In this document: positions 46,210 to 55,673 of the stretch, one piece after another
How positions within the stretch are numbered: the first letter of the stretch is position 1
Layout of the letters: every line of letters begins with the position of its first letter
DNA from: Albidovulum sp.
GTDB taxonomy: Bacteria; Pseudomonadota; Alphaproteobacteria; Rhodobacterales; Rhodobacteraceae
Assembly: GCA_028823855.1 (NCBI GenBank)
Contig: JAPPFL010000065.1
Location: 186,001-250,000 of the forward strand
DNA length: 64,000 nucleotides
Direction of reading: 5' to 3'
Made by a program: the position numbers and the translations under genes
The notes under the pieces: generated by a model
What the model was told of the DNA's origin: nothing
What the model saw: only the letters and a program-made list of their open reading frames with translations
The model's database searches: none

Positions 46210-47139
46210 ATGACCATGCCGAACGCGATTGCTTCGATTAGTGATGTGCAGAGCCTTCTGGGGGAGCAGGAATACATTTGCGATCGGCCTTTGGCGACGG
46301 TGACATTTCTTGCGTTGCGACTGGGGCTCCCACTTTTTCTCGAGGGCGAAGCCGGAGTAGGGAAGACGGAAATCGCCAAGGCGATAGCGGCCACGCTTGG
46401 ACGGCGACTGATTAGGCTGCAGTGCTACGAGGGTCTCGACTCCGCCTCGGCAGTCTACGAGTGGAATTTTCCGGCCCAGATGGTGGCGATTCGCACTGCC
46501 GAAGCCAGCGGTTCGGTTCGACGGGATACGCTAAAGACCGAGCTATTCTCCGAAGAATTTCTGATTCGTCGACCGCTGCTGGAAGCGATGCAAAGCCAGG
46601 AAGGCGGCGCTCCGGTTCTATTGATCGACGAACTGGATCGAACGGATGAGCCCTTCGAAGCATTTCTTCTCGAAGCTCTTGGCGACTTTCAAGTAACTAT
46701 TCCCGAACTCGGGACGGTGCGCGCGGTCGAGCCGCCAATCGTTGTCTTGACATCGAATCGAACGCGGGAAGTGCATGACGCTCTCAAGCGGCGATGCCTC
46801 TACCACTGGGTAGGGTATCCGGATTTTGAAAGTGAAATTGCGATTCTCAAAGCGCGCGCGCCGGAGGCTCCGGCGGAGCTAAGCAAAGAAATTGTCGCCT
46901 TCGTGCAGCGGCTTCGAAGCGAAGACCTTTTCAAAAGACCGGGAATTGCGGAAACTATAGACTGGGCGAAATGCCTTTTGGCGCTCGACGCTCTTGCGCT
47001 TTCTCCCGACATAATCGTCAACACGCTGGGGGCAATTCTGAAATACCAGGACGACATTCAGAGGCTGCAGGGCTCTGAAGCGAAGCGATTGCTTGAGGAA
47101 GCGCGTCGCGAGCACGAATTGACGCCGTCGCGAACGTAA
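46210..47139 (+). CDS. MoxR-family AAA+ ATPase, CoxD-like
   Basis: A 309-aa AAA+ ATPase. Walker A is GEAGVGKT (about residues 46-53), Walker B is VLLIDELDR, and sensor 1 lies in PPIVVLTSNRTREVHDALKR. The ATG at 46210 is chosen over 46180 because homologues start close to the SLLGEQEYICDRP helix. CoxD proteins act as chaperone-like ATPases in maturation of the molybdenum-copper or molybdenum cofactor site of CO-dehydrogenase-type hydroxylases. The CoxE-like gene follows 147 bp downstream, and MoxR plus VWA pairs normally work together. Confidence 0.87.
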   Translation: MTMPNAIASISDVQSLLGEQEYICDRPLATVTFLALRLGLPLFLEGEAGVGKTEIAKAIAATLGRRLIRLQCYEGLDSASAVYEWNFPAQMVAIRTAEASGSVRRDTLKTELFSEEFLIRRPLLEAMQSQEGGAPVLLIDELDRTDEPFEAFLLEALGDFQVTIPELGTVRAVEPPIVVLTSNRTREVHDALKRRCLYHWVGYPDFESEIAILKARAPEAPAELSKEIVAFVQRLRSEDLFKRPGIAETIDWAKCLLALDALALSPDIIVNTLGAILKYQDDIQRLQGSEAKRLLEEARREHELTPSRT

Positions 47140-47286
47140 CGAGTAAGGAAATGGAAGTTGCATTCCGGGATATAATGGCGACTAGAAGTTAACCCGGCAG
47201 ATTTGGCGTCGCCAACTCGGTTTCCGAGGGATTTAAATGTGAACATTTGTCGGACAGGAACTTGCGAGTACTGATTTGGTCGGGAA

Positions 47287-48537
47287 ATGCCGAAATCCTT
47301 AGGCTTGGATATTCCGGACAACGGCAAACTTGCCGACAATATCGTCCATTTCGCCCGGGCACTGCGGAAAGCTGGTATTACCGCCGATCCGGCGCGCGCG
47401 ATTAGAGCGGTCGAGGCGGTGCGGGAAACCGGATTCGAAAATCGGAGCGATTTCTTTTGGACACTTCATTCCTGCTTCGTCAATCGACCGGAGCAGCGCA
47501 TGGTTTTTGCGCAGGTCTTTAGGCTTTTCTGGCGAGACCCCAGATTTCTTGAGCACATGATGTCCGTGCTGCTGCCTTCGCTTCGTGGCGTAGCAGAAAA
47601 GCGGGCGGCGGCGGCCGAACGACGCGCCGCCGGAGCGCTGGTCGGCGACGCGCAATCGGAAAACCCTGCGTCAGACTCCGACAGGGACGGCAAGGAAGTC
47701 GACTTCGACTTCGCGTGGACAGTGTCAAGCAAAGAAAAATTTAAGACAATGGATTTCGAGCAGATGACCGGCGAAGAGGCGGCCGAAGCCAAGAAAATCG
47801 TTGGCGAACTTAGTCTACCGGCCGATCCGGCCAAGTCCCGGCGAAAACGATTTGACAGGCGGGGCACCAGTCCGGACTGGCGAGCGACCATGAGAGCCGC
47901 CTCAAGGGCCGGAGGGGAAATCAAGGAACTGAGCCGTCGCAGCCCTAGGCCCCGATTTCCGGGCCTCGTCGCGCTTTGCGACATTTCGGGAAGCATGTCG
48001 GCCTATTCGCGTATTTTGCTTCATTTCCTCCATGCGGTAGCGAACTGCAAAGGCTCCAACTGGTCGAAATTGCATGCTTTTACTATCGGGACGCGCCTGA
48101 CGAACATAACCCGTCACTTGCTGCAAAAGGATCCGGACGCGGCGCTTGCCGCGGCCGGAAAGCAGGCGACGGATTGGGAGGGCGGAACGCGTATCGGCGA
48201 TTGCCTGCGCGTCTACAACCGAGATTGGCATCGCCGAATTGCCGGCCAAGGCGCTGTTGTTTTGATTATTTCCGACGGCCTTGACAGCGGAGATCCGGAG
48301 ATTCTCGCGACGGAAGCGGACCGGCTGCGCCGATCCTCCAGGAGGCTTGTGTGGATTAATCCGCTCTTGCGCTGGGAGGGGTTTGCTCCGAGGGCCGCCG
48401 GAGTCAAGGCTTTGCTTCCGCATGTGGATTGCTTTCGCTCAGCGCATAATATCGCTTCGCTTGCCGAATTGGCGGAAGCGTTTTCGAAGTCGGGCGACGA
48501 AGGGGAGAAGCGCCGGTTGCTTGAGCTCCTCGGCTGA
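47287..48537 (+). CDS. VWA-domain protein, CoxE-like
   Basis: A 416-aa protein with a C-terminal von Willebrand A domain. The MIDAS metal site is DISGSMS starting at Asp232, with further MIDAS residues in DWEGGTRIGDCL and ISDGLDSGD. The N-terminal half is helical with a charged linker (ENPASDSDRDGKEVDFDF). CoxE is the usual partner of the MoxR-like CoxD ATPase and assists in assembly of the hydroxylase active site. Same strand as and between coxD and coxF homologues, so part of the operon. Confidence 0.87.
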   Translation: MPKSLGLDIPDNGKLADNIVHFARALRKAGITADPARAIRAVEAVRETGFENRSDFFWTLHSCFVNRPEQRMVFAQVFRLFWRDPRFLEHMMSVLLPSLRGVAEKRAAAAERRAAGALVGDAQSENPASDSDRDGKEVDFDFAWTVSSKEKFKTMDFEQMTGEEAAEAKKIVGELSLPADPAKSRRKRFDRRGTSPDWRATMRAASRAGGEIKELSRRSPRPRFPGLVALCDISGSMSAYSRILLHFLHAVANCKGSNWSKLHAFTIGTRLTNITRHLLQKDPDAALAAAGKQATDWEGGTRIGDCLRVYNRDWHRRIAGQGAVVLIISDGLDSGDPEILATEADRLRRSSRRLVWINPLLRWEGFAPRAAGVKALLPHVDCFRSAHNIASLAELAEAFSKSGDEGEKRRLLELLG

Positions 48538-48633
48538 TCTTGCCGCTGCGCTTTCGCCACGGTGAAATAAATTGTCGTGCGGATTTCACATGCTGCGGTT
48601 ATTGTCTTCGGAAAGGGCAAAAGGATTCGCGAG

Positions 48634-49647
48634 ATGAGTCCTATGAGCGTATCGCGTAATGATCAGATTCCGGAAACCGCCTTGGAATGGCTGCATGCAG
48701 GTAGAGGAGCCGCGCTTGCAACGGTACTGGATACTTGGGGTTCGGCTCCAAGACCGGTTGGCAGCCAGCTCGCGATTAGCGGAAAAGGCGAAATTGAAGG
48801 TTCCGTGTCTGGCGGTTGCGTAGAAGGCGCCGTGGTCTCCGAAGCGCTTGAGGCTCTACAGGACGGCCGACCAAGAATTCTCGAATTCGGCGTTGCCGAC
48901 GAAGACGCGTTCGCGGTCGGCCTGGCATGCGGCGGGCGCATTAAAGTCCTGGTAGAACCCGTGGGCGATTCGCCGGGCCTCACGTCGGCCGATCTCGCTA
49001 GTCTCGTGGATGCGCGCCGTTCCAAGGAAGCGGTGGCTATGCTCGTCAACATTGAAAATTGGGAACGAAAGATTGTTTCGGGTGGCGCGGTTGCGGAGAA
49101 AAGCGCGGTCGGAGATCGCATTCGCGCCGATTCGAGCGGATTTGCTGACGAATGGTTCGTAGGAATCCACAACCCTCCGCTCCGGCTTATCGTGGTCGGC
49201 GCCGTACATATCGCACAGGTGCTTCTGCCTATGGCGCGGTTGGCAGGCTATGATGCGGTTCTGATCGATCCCAGAGAGGCGTTCGGTTCCGAATCCAGAT
49301 TTCCCGGCGAGAGAATATCTCATACCTGGCCCGACGAAGCGATCTCAGAGGAAAGACCCGATAGCCGTACTGCGGTCGTGACCCTGACGCATGATCCGAA
49401 GATCGACGATCCCGCCATACGCGCGGCCTTGCGAAGCGATGCCTTCTACCTAGGTTGTCTCGGTTCGACCCGAACTCATGCGAAACGGCTGGAAAGGCTG
49501 CGTACGGTCGGCGTTTCCGAACCGGATTTGTCGCGCTTGCACGCGCCGATAGGCGCAGACATAGGCGCTCGGTCACCGGCCGAGATCGCTATTGCCATAA
49601 TGGCGGAGATTACCGAGCGACTCCGGAAAGGCGATGCTCGCGCATGA
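48634..49647 (+). CDS. XdhC/CoxF-family molybdenum hydroxylase maturation protein
   Basis: A 337-aa XdhC/CoxI-like protein that inserts or sulfurates the molybdenum cofactor of xanthine-dehydrogenase-type enzymes. The N-terminal domain has AALATVLDTWGSAPRPVGSQ and the Cys-containing loop GSVSGGCVEGAVV. The C-terminal Rossmann-like domain includes LIVVGAVHIAQVLLPMARLA and DAFYLGCLGSTRTHAKRL. The start is placed at ATG 48634, which gives the usual N-terminus; the frame continues upstream to 48577. Its stop overlaps the next gene (ATGA), so both are translationally coupled. Confidence 0.87.
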   Translation: MSPMSVSRNDQIPETALEWLHAGRGAALATVLDTWGSAPRPVGSQLAISGKGEIEGSVSGGCVEGAVVSEALEALQDGRPRILEFGVADEDAFAVGLACGGRIKVLVEPVGDSPGLTSADLASLVDARRSKEAVAMLVNIENWERKIVSGGAVAEKSAVGDRIRADSSGFADEWFVGIHNPPLRLIVVGAVHIAQVLLPMARLAGYDAVLIDPREAFGSESRFPGERISHTWPDEAISEERPDSRTAVVTLTHDPKIDDPAIRAALRSDAFYLGCLGSTRTHAKRLERLRTVGVSEPDLSRLHAPIGADIGARSPAEIAIAIMAEITERLRKGDARA

Positions 49648-51137
49648 AGTTCGGGCGAGTTCCAGTCCGGGATTCGGAAGGCGCGATTCTCGCGCATTCG
49701 CTGGTAGTGAACGGCCGCAAAGTTCGCAAAGGACGGAAACTTTCCCCGTCCGACGTAAAGGCGATGCAGGAAGCCGGAATTGACGAAGTCACTGTCGCGC
49801 GACTGGAATCAGGCGATCTGCACGAAAACGACGCCGCCGCGCAAATCGCGGCCAGAATAGCTGTCGACGGCTCCGGTTTCTCCGCATCGGCGCCATTTAC
49901 CGGAAGGGTCAACATTTACGCCGATGTCGCTGGGCTGCTAGAACTCGATAACCGAGCGTTGCTCCGCGTGAACAGCGTAGATCACTCTATAACGCTGGCG
50001 ACGCTTCCCGACAGCGCCAGATTGGGTCCTCGGTCGATGGTTGGAACCGTCAAGATCATAACATACGGCGTCGCGGCCGACTTGGTGGCTGAAGCCGCCG
50101 AGAACGCCGGCGGAGCAATGCATCTCAAGCGCGTCGCGTACTCGGAGGCGGGGCTGATCGCGACTGAGTCTCCGGGTCAGCCGGCCAAATTGACGAACAA
50201 AAGCCGTTTGGCGGTCGAGGCGAGGTTGAACGCGCTCGGAATTGAGCTGTCCGAATTCCAGATCGTCCCGCACGATGCGGATGCAATCGGAGAGTCGCTG
50301 CGAAAATCCAAAGCTTCAATTCAATTGCTCATTACGGCGTCGGCAACTTCGGACCCGGCAGATGTCGGTCCCGAGGGCCTGAGGGCGGCGGGCGGCGTGC
50401 TGCACAGGTTCGGCATGCCGGTAGATCCCGGAAATCTCCTGTTCTTGGGAGAGCTCGGAGAACGGCCCGTAATCGGGCTTCCGGGATGCGCGAGGTCTCC
50501 GGCATTGAACGGCGCCGACTGGGTTTTGGAGCGGATTGCTTGCGGAATATCGCCGGCGGCCATAGACATCGCATCGATGGGAGCCGGGGGGCTTCTGAAG
50601 GAGATTTCGTCGCGGCCCCAGCCCCGGGGAAGGGATTCGATTTCGCCGATCCGCCCCCGTATTGAGGCGCTTGTGTTTTCCGTTGGCGAGGCAAGAAATC
50701 TAGATGCGATATTGACCGCTGCGAAAAGCTCGAGCGTGGAGCGAATCATTTGCGCGGCTCCGTCGAAACTTCGCGATTCGATCCGAGCATTGGCAGGCGA
50801 CGACATCGAAATCTTCTCGGTGCCCGAACCGAATGGCTGGCTAGCTTCAACGATAAGCGCCGGCGTAGCGAGAATTTCGGAGAGTGCCGATGGAATCGTG
50901 CTTTTTCGCGGCGACGGCGACATAGCGAATGCCGATCAAATCGATCGGCTGGTGGCCGCATTCAGCCCGGAAGACGGTCGCGAAATTTGCAGGTTTGGAG
51001 GCGAGCGAAGCCGCATGGGCCCGCCCGTTCTGTTCGGGCGCAGGTTTTTCGAAGCGCTTGCGGGGCTGCGCGGCGAGCGGGGGGCCGGTGAACTTATGCG
51101 CGACGCGTCCGAATTCGTTGTTGAATTAGACTACTAG
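49644..51137 (+). CDS. Molybdopterin-binding / MobA-like nucleotidyltransferase fusion
   Basis: A 497-aa protein. The N-terminal about 330 residues form a MoaB/Mog-like (MoCF) molybdopterin-binding unit: DSEGAILAHSLVVNGRKVRK, then GMPVDPGNLLFLGELGERPV and GLPGCARSPALNGADWVLER, the last being the MoeA/Mog-type end. The C-terminal about 165 residues resemble a MobA-like nucleotidyltransferase (PEPNGWLASTISAGV, IVLFRGDGDIANADQIDRLV, GPPVLFGRRFFEALAGL). Such fusions are expected to make molybdopterin cytosine dinucleotide, the cofactor form used by CO-dehydrogenase-type hydroxylases. The usual N-terminal LAAG-S-R-G motif of MobA is degraded here (ALVFSVGEARNL), which is notable. ATG at 49644 overlaps the previous stop. 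Confidence 0.75.
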   Translation: MKFGRVPVRDSEGAILAHSLVVNGRKVRKGRKLSPSDVKAMQEAGIDEVTVARLESGDLHENDAAAQIAARIAVDGSGFSASAPFTGRVNIYADVAGLLELDNRALLRVNSVDHSITLATLPDSARLGPRSMVGTVKIITYGVAADLVAEAAENAGGAMHLKRVAYSEAGLIATESPGQPAKLTNKSRLAVEARLNALGIELSEFQIVPHDADAIGESLRKSKASIQLLITASATSDPADVGPEGLRAAGGVLHRFGMPVDPGNLLFLGELGERPVIGLPGCARSPALNGADWVLERIACGISPAAIDIASMGAGGLLKEISSRPQPRGRDSISPIRPRIEALVFSVGEARNLDAILTAAKSSSVERIICAAPSKLRDSIRALAGDDIEIFSVPEPNGWLASTISAGVARISESADGIVLFRGDGDIANADQIDRLVAAFSPEDGREICRFGGERSRMGPPVLFGRRFFEALAGLRGERGAGELMRDASEFVVELDY

Positions 51138-51164
51138 CGCATTATCGGATATTTTATTTGTCGT

Positions 51165-51179
51165 TGGCACGCGTGTTGT
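51165..51179 (+). promoter_or_regulatory. Possible sigma-54-type promoter upstream of coxS
   Basis: TGGCACG at 51165-51171, four bases, then TTGT at 51176-51179 match the -24/-12 consensus TGGCACGNNNNTTGC except for the last base, where C is replaced by T. It lies 34 bp before the coxS start in the 75-bp gap after the preceding gene. The mismatch is at a conserved position, so this is only a candidate. Confidence 0.3.
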
Positions 51180-51212
51180 GCAATGGTGCAGCATTAGCAA
51201 TGGAGAGGTGCG

Positions 51213-51692
51213 ATGGAGTTTGTCGAATTGATTGTTAACGGACGAACATTATCCGGGGAGGTGGAAGGCCGAAAGCTGCTGTCCGAATTCCTGCGAGAAG
51301 ATCTGCGCTGTACGGGAACGCACATTGGCTGCGATACTAGCCAATGCGGCGCCTGCGTTGTCCATGTCGGAGGAAAGGCCGTCAAGTCCTGCACGATGTT
51401 CGCGTGGGAGGCCGACGGAATGGAAGTCGTCACAATCGAGGGCATGGCCGACGAAGATTCGCTCGGCGACATCCAGCAGGCATTCCAGGATAACCATGCG
51501 CTCCAGTGCGGTTTTTGCACGCCGGGCATGGTCATGTCGGCGGCGGCGCTTCTCGACGAGAATCCTGATCCTTCGGATGCCGAGATCCGCGACTACTTGG
51601 AAGGAAACCTGTGCCGCTGCACGGGCTACCAAAATATCGTCAAGGCGATTCGATCGGTGGCCGAACAGCGCGAGTCGGCTGCAGCCGCATAG
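51213..51692 (+). CDS. coxS: Molybdenum hydroxylase small (2Fe-2S) subunit, CoxS-type
   Basis: A 159-aa iron-sulfur subunit. The plant-type cluster is bound by [12 protein letters not shown] plus a later Cys in KSCTMFAW. The second cluster is bound by [12 protein letters not shown] and [15 protein letters not shown]. It passes electrons from the molybdenum site in CoxL toward FAD in CoxM. A GGAGAGG ribosome-binding site precedes the ATG. It is first in the order S-L-M, which is the order of form II CO-dehydrogenase-like clusters. Confidence 0.93.
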   Translation: MEFVELIVNGRTLSGEVEGRKLLSEFLREDLRCTGTHIGCDTSQCGACVVHVGGKAVKSCTMFAWEADGMEVVTIEGMADEDSLGDIQQAFQDNHALQCGFCTPGMVMSAAALLDENPDPSDAEIRDYLEGNLCRCTGYQNIVKAIRSVAEQRESAAAA

Positions 51693-51786
51693 CGAAACAG
51701 GCGGCGGTTCTTCGGAACGGAAGAGCTGATTCAGCGCTCGCCATTTCGGAGAAATCCGGCAGCAAAATCTAGATTTGGAGGGAATT

Positions 51787-54153
51787 ATGCCCAAAGACTA
51801 TGGAATCGGTGCGAGTTCCAAGCGGCGCGAAGACGTTAGGTTTCTGACCGGCTCTGGACGCTACACCGACGATATTAACGTGCCGGGCCAGGCATTTGTC
51901 AGTTTTGTGCGTTCAGAAGTCGCTCACGGGAAGCTGAATTCCGTCGAGACGGAAGAAGCTTCCGCGATGCCGGGCGTCTTACGCGTTTTCACAGGCGCGG
52001 ATTTCGAAGGCGTAGGCGGGCTGCCTTGCGGATGGCAGATCACCGATCGGAACGGCGAGCCGATGAAGGAGCCCGCGCATCCAATTCTCGCGCAAGGCAA
52101 AGTGCGCCATGTCGGCGATCCTATCGCCGCAGTCGTAGCTGAATCCGAGGCGCAGGCTCGCGATGCAGCAGAGGCCGTCGCCGTAGATGTTCAGGAGCTT
52201 CCGGCGGTTTTGGACATGAAGTCGGCTCTAGAGGATGAAGGACTCGTGCATGAAGACGCCGGCACGAATCTTTGCTTCGACTGGGGCTTTGTTGAGGACA
52301 ACAAGGACGCGGTGGACGCGGCCCTTGCCGGTGCGCATCATGTGACAACTTTGGAACTCACCAACAATCGACTCGTGGCCAACGCCATGGAACCGAGAGT
52401 CGCAATTGGCGACTATGATGCGGCGACCGACGTATCCACCCTATTTACGACCTCGCAGAATCCGCATGTGATCCGCCTGCTGATGGGAGCTTTCGTTCTT
52501 AGCATTCCCGAGCACAAGCTGCGTGTCGTGGCGCCCGACGTCGGCGGAGGATTCGGGTCCAAAATCTACCACTACGCGGAAGAAGCATTCTGCACCTTCG
52601 CGGCGCGCCAACTGCTGTGTCCGGTCAAATGGACGGCGACGCGCTCAGAATCCTTTGTAACCGACGCGCATGGACGCGACCACGTCTCGAAAATCGAACT
52701 CGGGCTGGACGAAGACGGGAATTTTCTTGCGATCCGCACCGCCACTCTAGCGAACATGGGGGCGTATCTCTCTACATTTGCTCCCGCGGTTCCTACGTAC
52801 TTGCACGGGACCTTGATGGCCGGAAACTACAAGACGCCTAACATTTACGTGAATGTTAAAGCCGTATTCACGAACACCGTTCCGGTCGACGCCTACAGAG
52901 GAGCGGGCAGGCCGGAAGCGACATTCCAGCTTGAACGCGTCATCGACAAGGCGGCGCGAGAGCTAGGAATCGATCCGGTGGAGCTGCGACGGAAGAATTT
53001 CATAGATAAGGAGCAATTCCCTTACGCCACGCCGGTGGCCCTCCAGTACGATACGGGCGACTACGCGGCGACGATGGACAAGCTGGCGGAAATTTCCGAT
53101 TTCGAAGGGTTCGAGTCCAGGCTGGAGGAATCGAAGCGAAACGGCAAACTGCGAGGCCTGGGCGTCAACTGCTACATCGAAGCGTGCGGTATCGCGCCTT
53201 CGAATCTAGTTGGCCAGCTAGGCGCAAGGGCGGGCCTATACGAAAGCGCGACAGTCCGCGTCAACGCGACGGGTTCGGTAACAATCCTTACCGGAACGCA
53301 TTCGCACGGTCAGGGGCACGAAACAACGTTTCCACAAGTCTTGGCCGACATGTTCGGAATCGGCGAGGATCAGATAAACCTGGTGCACGGCGACACTGCC
53401 AACACGCCGATGGGCATGGGCACCTACGGGTCTCGCTCGATAGCCGTTGGCGGCGCGGCGCTCGTTAGAGCCGCCGAAAAAATCATTGCCAAAGCCAAGA
53501 AGATCGCTGCTCACCTGATGGAGGCGTCTGCGGACGATATCGAGTTTGCGGACGGGCAGTTCACCGTGGCGGGAACGGACAAGTCCGTTGCTTGGGGCGA
53601 TGTATGCCTTACGGCTTACGTTCCCCACAATTACCCGCTCGAAGAACTCGAACCCGGGCTCGAAGAAACTTCATTCTACGATCCCGCAAACTTTACGTTC
53701 CCAGCGGGCGCGTACGCATGCGAGGTGGAAGTCGAACCCGAAACCGGCAAGGTTGATGTCGTCGCGTTTTCCGCAGCGGATGATTTTGGCAATGTCATCA
53801 ATCCCATGATCGTCGACGGCCAGGTTCACGGCGGCATAGCCCAGGGCATCGGTCAGGCTCTTCGCGAGCATGCGGTATATGATGACGGCGGCCAGCTAGT
53901 ATCCGGTTCTTATATGGAGTACGCGATGCCGAGAGCCGACGATATTCCGGATCTGGCGGTCGATCATTCCTGCCAGACGCCTTGCACGCACAATCCCTTG
54001 GGCGTGAAAGGCTGCGGCGAAGCAGGTGCCATCGGCTCGCCGCCGACCGTCGTGAACGCCGTTGTCGACGCGCTTCAGCGCGGCGGCTACGACGTTGACC
54101 ACATAGATATGCCGTTAAGCCCCTTCAGGGTATGGTCGGCGATCAATGGCTAA
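51787..54153 (+). CDS. coxL: Molybdenum hydroxylase large subunit, form II CoxL-type
   Basis: A 788-aa molybdopterin-binding subunit. Conserved blocks are [20 protein letters not shown] at the N-terminus, [31 protein letters not shown], and near the C-terminus [20 protein letters not shown] with the catalytic Glu. The active-site loop reads AYRGAGR (residues 369-375). This is the form II signature; form I enzymes with proven high-affinity CO oxidation have AYRCSFR and bind copper through the Cys. CO oxidation by form II is disputed, and other purine- or aldehyde-type substrates are possible. The ATG at 51787 follows GGAGGGA. Confidence 0.93.
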   Translation: MPKDYGIGASSKRREDVRFLTGSGRYTDDINVPGQAFVSFVRSEVAHGKLNSVETEEASAMPGVLRVFTGADFEGVGGLPCGWQITDRNGEPMKEPAHPILAQGKVRHVGDPIAAVVAESEAQARDAAEAVAVDVQELPAVLDMKSALEDEGLVHEDAGTNLCFDWGFVEDNKDAVDAALAGAHHVTTLELTNNRLVANAMEPRVAIGDYDAATDVSTLFTTSQNPHVIRLLMGAFVLSIPEHKLRVVAPDVGGGFGSKIYHYAEEAFCTFAARQLLCPVKWTATRSESFVTDAHGRDHVSKIELGLDEDGNFLAIRTATLANMGAYLSTFAPAVPTYLHGTLMAGNYKTPNIYVNVKAVFTNTVPVDAYRGAGRPEATFQLERVIDKAARELGIDPVELRRKNFIDKEQFPYATPVALQYDTGDYAATMDKLAEISDFEGFESRLEESKRNGKLRGLGVNCYIEACGIAPSNLVGQLGARAGLYESATVRVNATGSVTILTGTHSHGQGHETTFPQVLADMFGIGEDQINLVHGDTANTPMGMGTYGSRSIAVGGAALVRAAEKIIAKAKKIAAHLMEASADDIEFADGQFTVAGTDKSVAWGDVCLTAYVPHNYPLEELEPGLEETSFYDPANFTFPAGAYACEVEVEPETGKVDVVAFSAADDFGNVINPMIVDGQVHGGIAQGIGQALREHAVYDDGGQLVSGSYMEYAMPRADDIPDLAVDHSCQTPCTHNPLGVKGCGEAGAIGSPPTVVNAVVDALQRGGYDVDHIDMPLSPFRVWSAING

Positions 54154-54222
54154 TTTTGCGGCACTTCGGGTCGGCGGGCAAACCCGCCGAATCCCGGAGA
54201 GCGAGCAATAAGGAGAATCGAG

Positions 54223-55014
54223 ATGTATGATTTTGAAGTCGCGCGCCCTTCGACGATTGCCGAGGCCGCGAGCGCGCTTTCAGCAGAGGGGGCGCAGGTG
54301 CTGGGGGGCGGCCATACCCTCATCCCCACGCTCAAGAATCGCCTTGCGCGGCCGTCGGTATTGGTAAGCGTTTCTCGTATTGACGAGATGCGCGGGGTCC
54401 GCGTGGAAAACGAAAAATGCCTGTGCGTTGGAGGCGCGGCGACGCACGCCGAGGTTGCCTCGTCGGCGGAGGAAAGTTTTCCGGCCCTCGCTTGGCTCGC
54501 CGGCAACATAGGCGATCCGGCAGTTCGAAATCGCGGAACGGTGGGGGGAAGCCTGGCAAACAACGACCCCTCGGCTTGCTATCCCGCCGCGGCACTCGCG
54601 GTCGGAGCCACGATCGAGACGAATAATCGCGAAATCGCTGCAGATGATTTCTTCCGGGGAATGTTCGAAACTGAATTGAAGGAAGGCGAAATCATCACGA
54701 AAGTGCGATTTCCGATTCCAGATGCCGGGAACTACCAGAAATTCGAGCAGCCCGCTTCGAGATTTGCCTTGGTTGGAGTGTTTTTAGCGCAATTCGGAAG
54801 CGAAGTGCGCATTGGCGTGACCGGAGCTTCGGAAAGCGGAGTCTTCCGCTGGGCGGACGCAGAGGCGGCACTGTCTGCCGATTTTTCCACCGAGGCGGCG
54901 AACGGCCTTCCTGCGGCGCCGGGCGCAATGATCAACGACTTGCACGGCTCGGGCGAATACCGAGCGCATCTGATGAAAGTACTGACCGCGCGCGCGGTGG
55001 CCGCGGCAAGCTAG
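54223..55014 (+). CDS. coxM: Molybdenum hydroxylase medium (FAD) subunit, CoxM-type
   Basis: A 263-aa FAD-binding subunit. The FAD motifs are VLGGGHTLIPTLKNRLARPS and IGDPAVRNRGTVGGSLANND (the TVGGS loop), followed by the C-terminal KFEQPASRFALVGVF segment of the CO dehydrogenase flavoprotein domain. It completes the S-L-M hydroxylase and passes electrons to a quinone or other acceptor. Start ATG 54223 is preceded by AAGGAG. It is the last gene of the operon and is followed by a strong terminator. Confidence 0.93.
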   Translation: MYDFEVARPSTIAEAASALSAEGAQVLGGGHTLIPTLKNRLARPSVLVSVSRIDEMRGVRVENEKCLCVGGAATHAEVASSAEESFPALAWLAGNIGDPAVRNRGTVGGSLANNDPSACYPAAALAVGATIETNNREIAADDFFRGMFETELKEGEIITKVRFPIPDAGNYQKFEQPASRFALVGVFLAQFGSEVRIGVTGASESGVFRWADAEAALSADFSTEAANGLPAAPGAMINDLHGSGEYRAHLMKVLTARAVAAAS

Positions 55015-55058
55015 CGGGCGAGTGAACGAGGCGCCCTCGCGCTATTGAATCGGTTTGG

Positions 55059-55087
55059 AAGCCGGGTTCGCCCGGCTTTCTTTTTTT
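55059..55087 (+). terminator. Rho-independent terminator after coxM
   Basis: An 8-bp perfect stem, AAGCCGGG paired with CCCGGCTT, enclosing a TTCG tetraloop (55059-55078), is followed by TTTC and a run of seven or more T. It lies 45 bp after the coxM stop and directly faces the end of the minus-strand sox operon. Confidence 0.92.
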
Positions 55088-55103
55088 CACCGCGCGGCAC
55101 AAC

Positions 55104-55673
55104 TCAATGAACGTTATTCAGCGACGTTTGAACGGCGTGAAGAAACGATCTCGCGGATGAACTCGAGGATAAAAGGAGAAATCCGTCGTTCGATTCTCGA
55201 ATGGCAATCGCGCCCAAATGCTCCATCGCCGTTCGCGCTACGCCGCCCACCGGAAAGGCGCATTTCGCGACGTCGACAGGACATATGCGTTCCAACGCGG
55301 CCTCGGCTGCGGCTCCGCTAAGCCTTAACGCGACCCAGTTGTCGGATTGGTCGCCGACATATGCTGTATCTTGCAATTCGGCTGAGACCCGGTGCGCCGC
55401 CGGTCCCTTGCAATCTTCAAATAAGATCAAATACTGTCCAATCGCCAGCCAAACAATTCTAGCGACCCTGTTCGCTGACAAATTCGAGGATCCCGGCCTG
55501 GGAAGATTCAGGCCAAATTTTTCGAAGAGAGCTAGTTCGAGTTCCTCGCGCCCGTCCGGAGGTTCGGCGACGAATACGATCGACAGTCCGGTCGCTTCTG
55601 AAAGCACCGCATTTTTGAATTTTTTCGCATAGCCGCCGAGGAAGGGTTCGGGTGTCAACACTGGATCAGCCAC
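55104..55673 (-). CDS. soxG: Sarcosine oxidase gamma subunit
   Basis: A 189-aa gamma subunit of heterotetrameric sarcosine oxidase. It has the GcvT-like fold segment: VAEPPDGREELELALFEKFG, the region FEDCKGPAAHRVSAELQDTA, then YVGDQSDNWVALRLSGAAAE and ALERICPVDV. The GTG at 55673, with AAGGAG nine bases upstream, overlaps the soxA stop by eight bases. That is the usual spacing in sox operons; the longer frame runs inside soxA. The subunit is poorly conserved and structural. Last gene of the operon. Confidence 0.85.
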   Translation of the reverse strand: MADPVLTPEPFLGGYAKKFKNAVLSEATGLSIVFVAEPPDGREELELALFEKFGLNLPRPGSSNLSANRVARIVWLAIGQYLILFEDCKGPAAHRVSAELQDTAYVGDQSDNWVALRLSGAAAEAALERICPVDVAKCAFPVGGVARTAMEHLGAIAIRESNDGFLLLSSSSSARSFLHAVQTSLNNVH

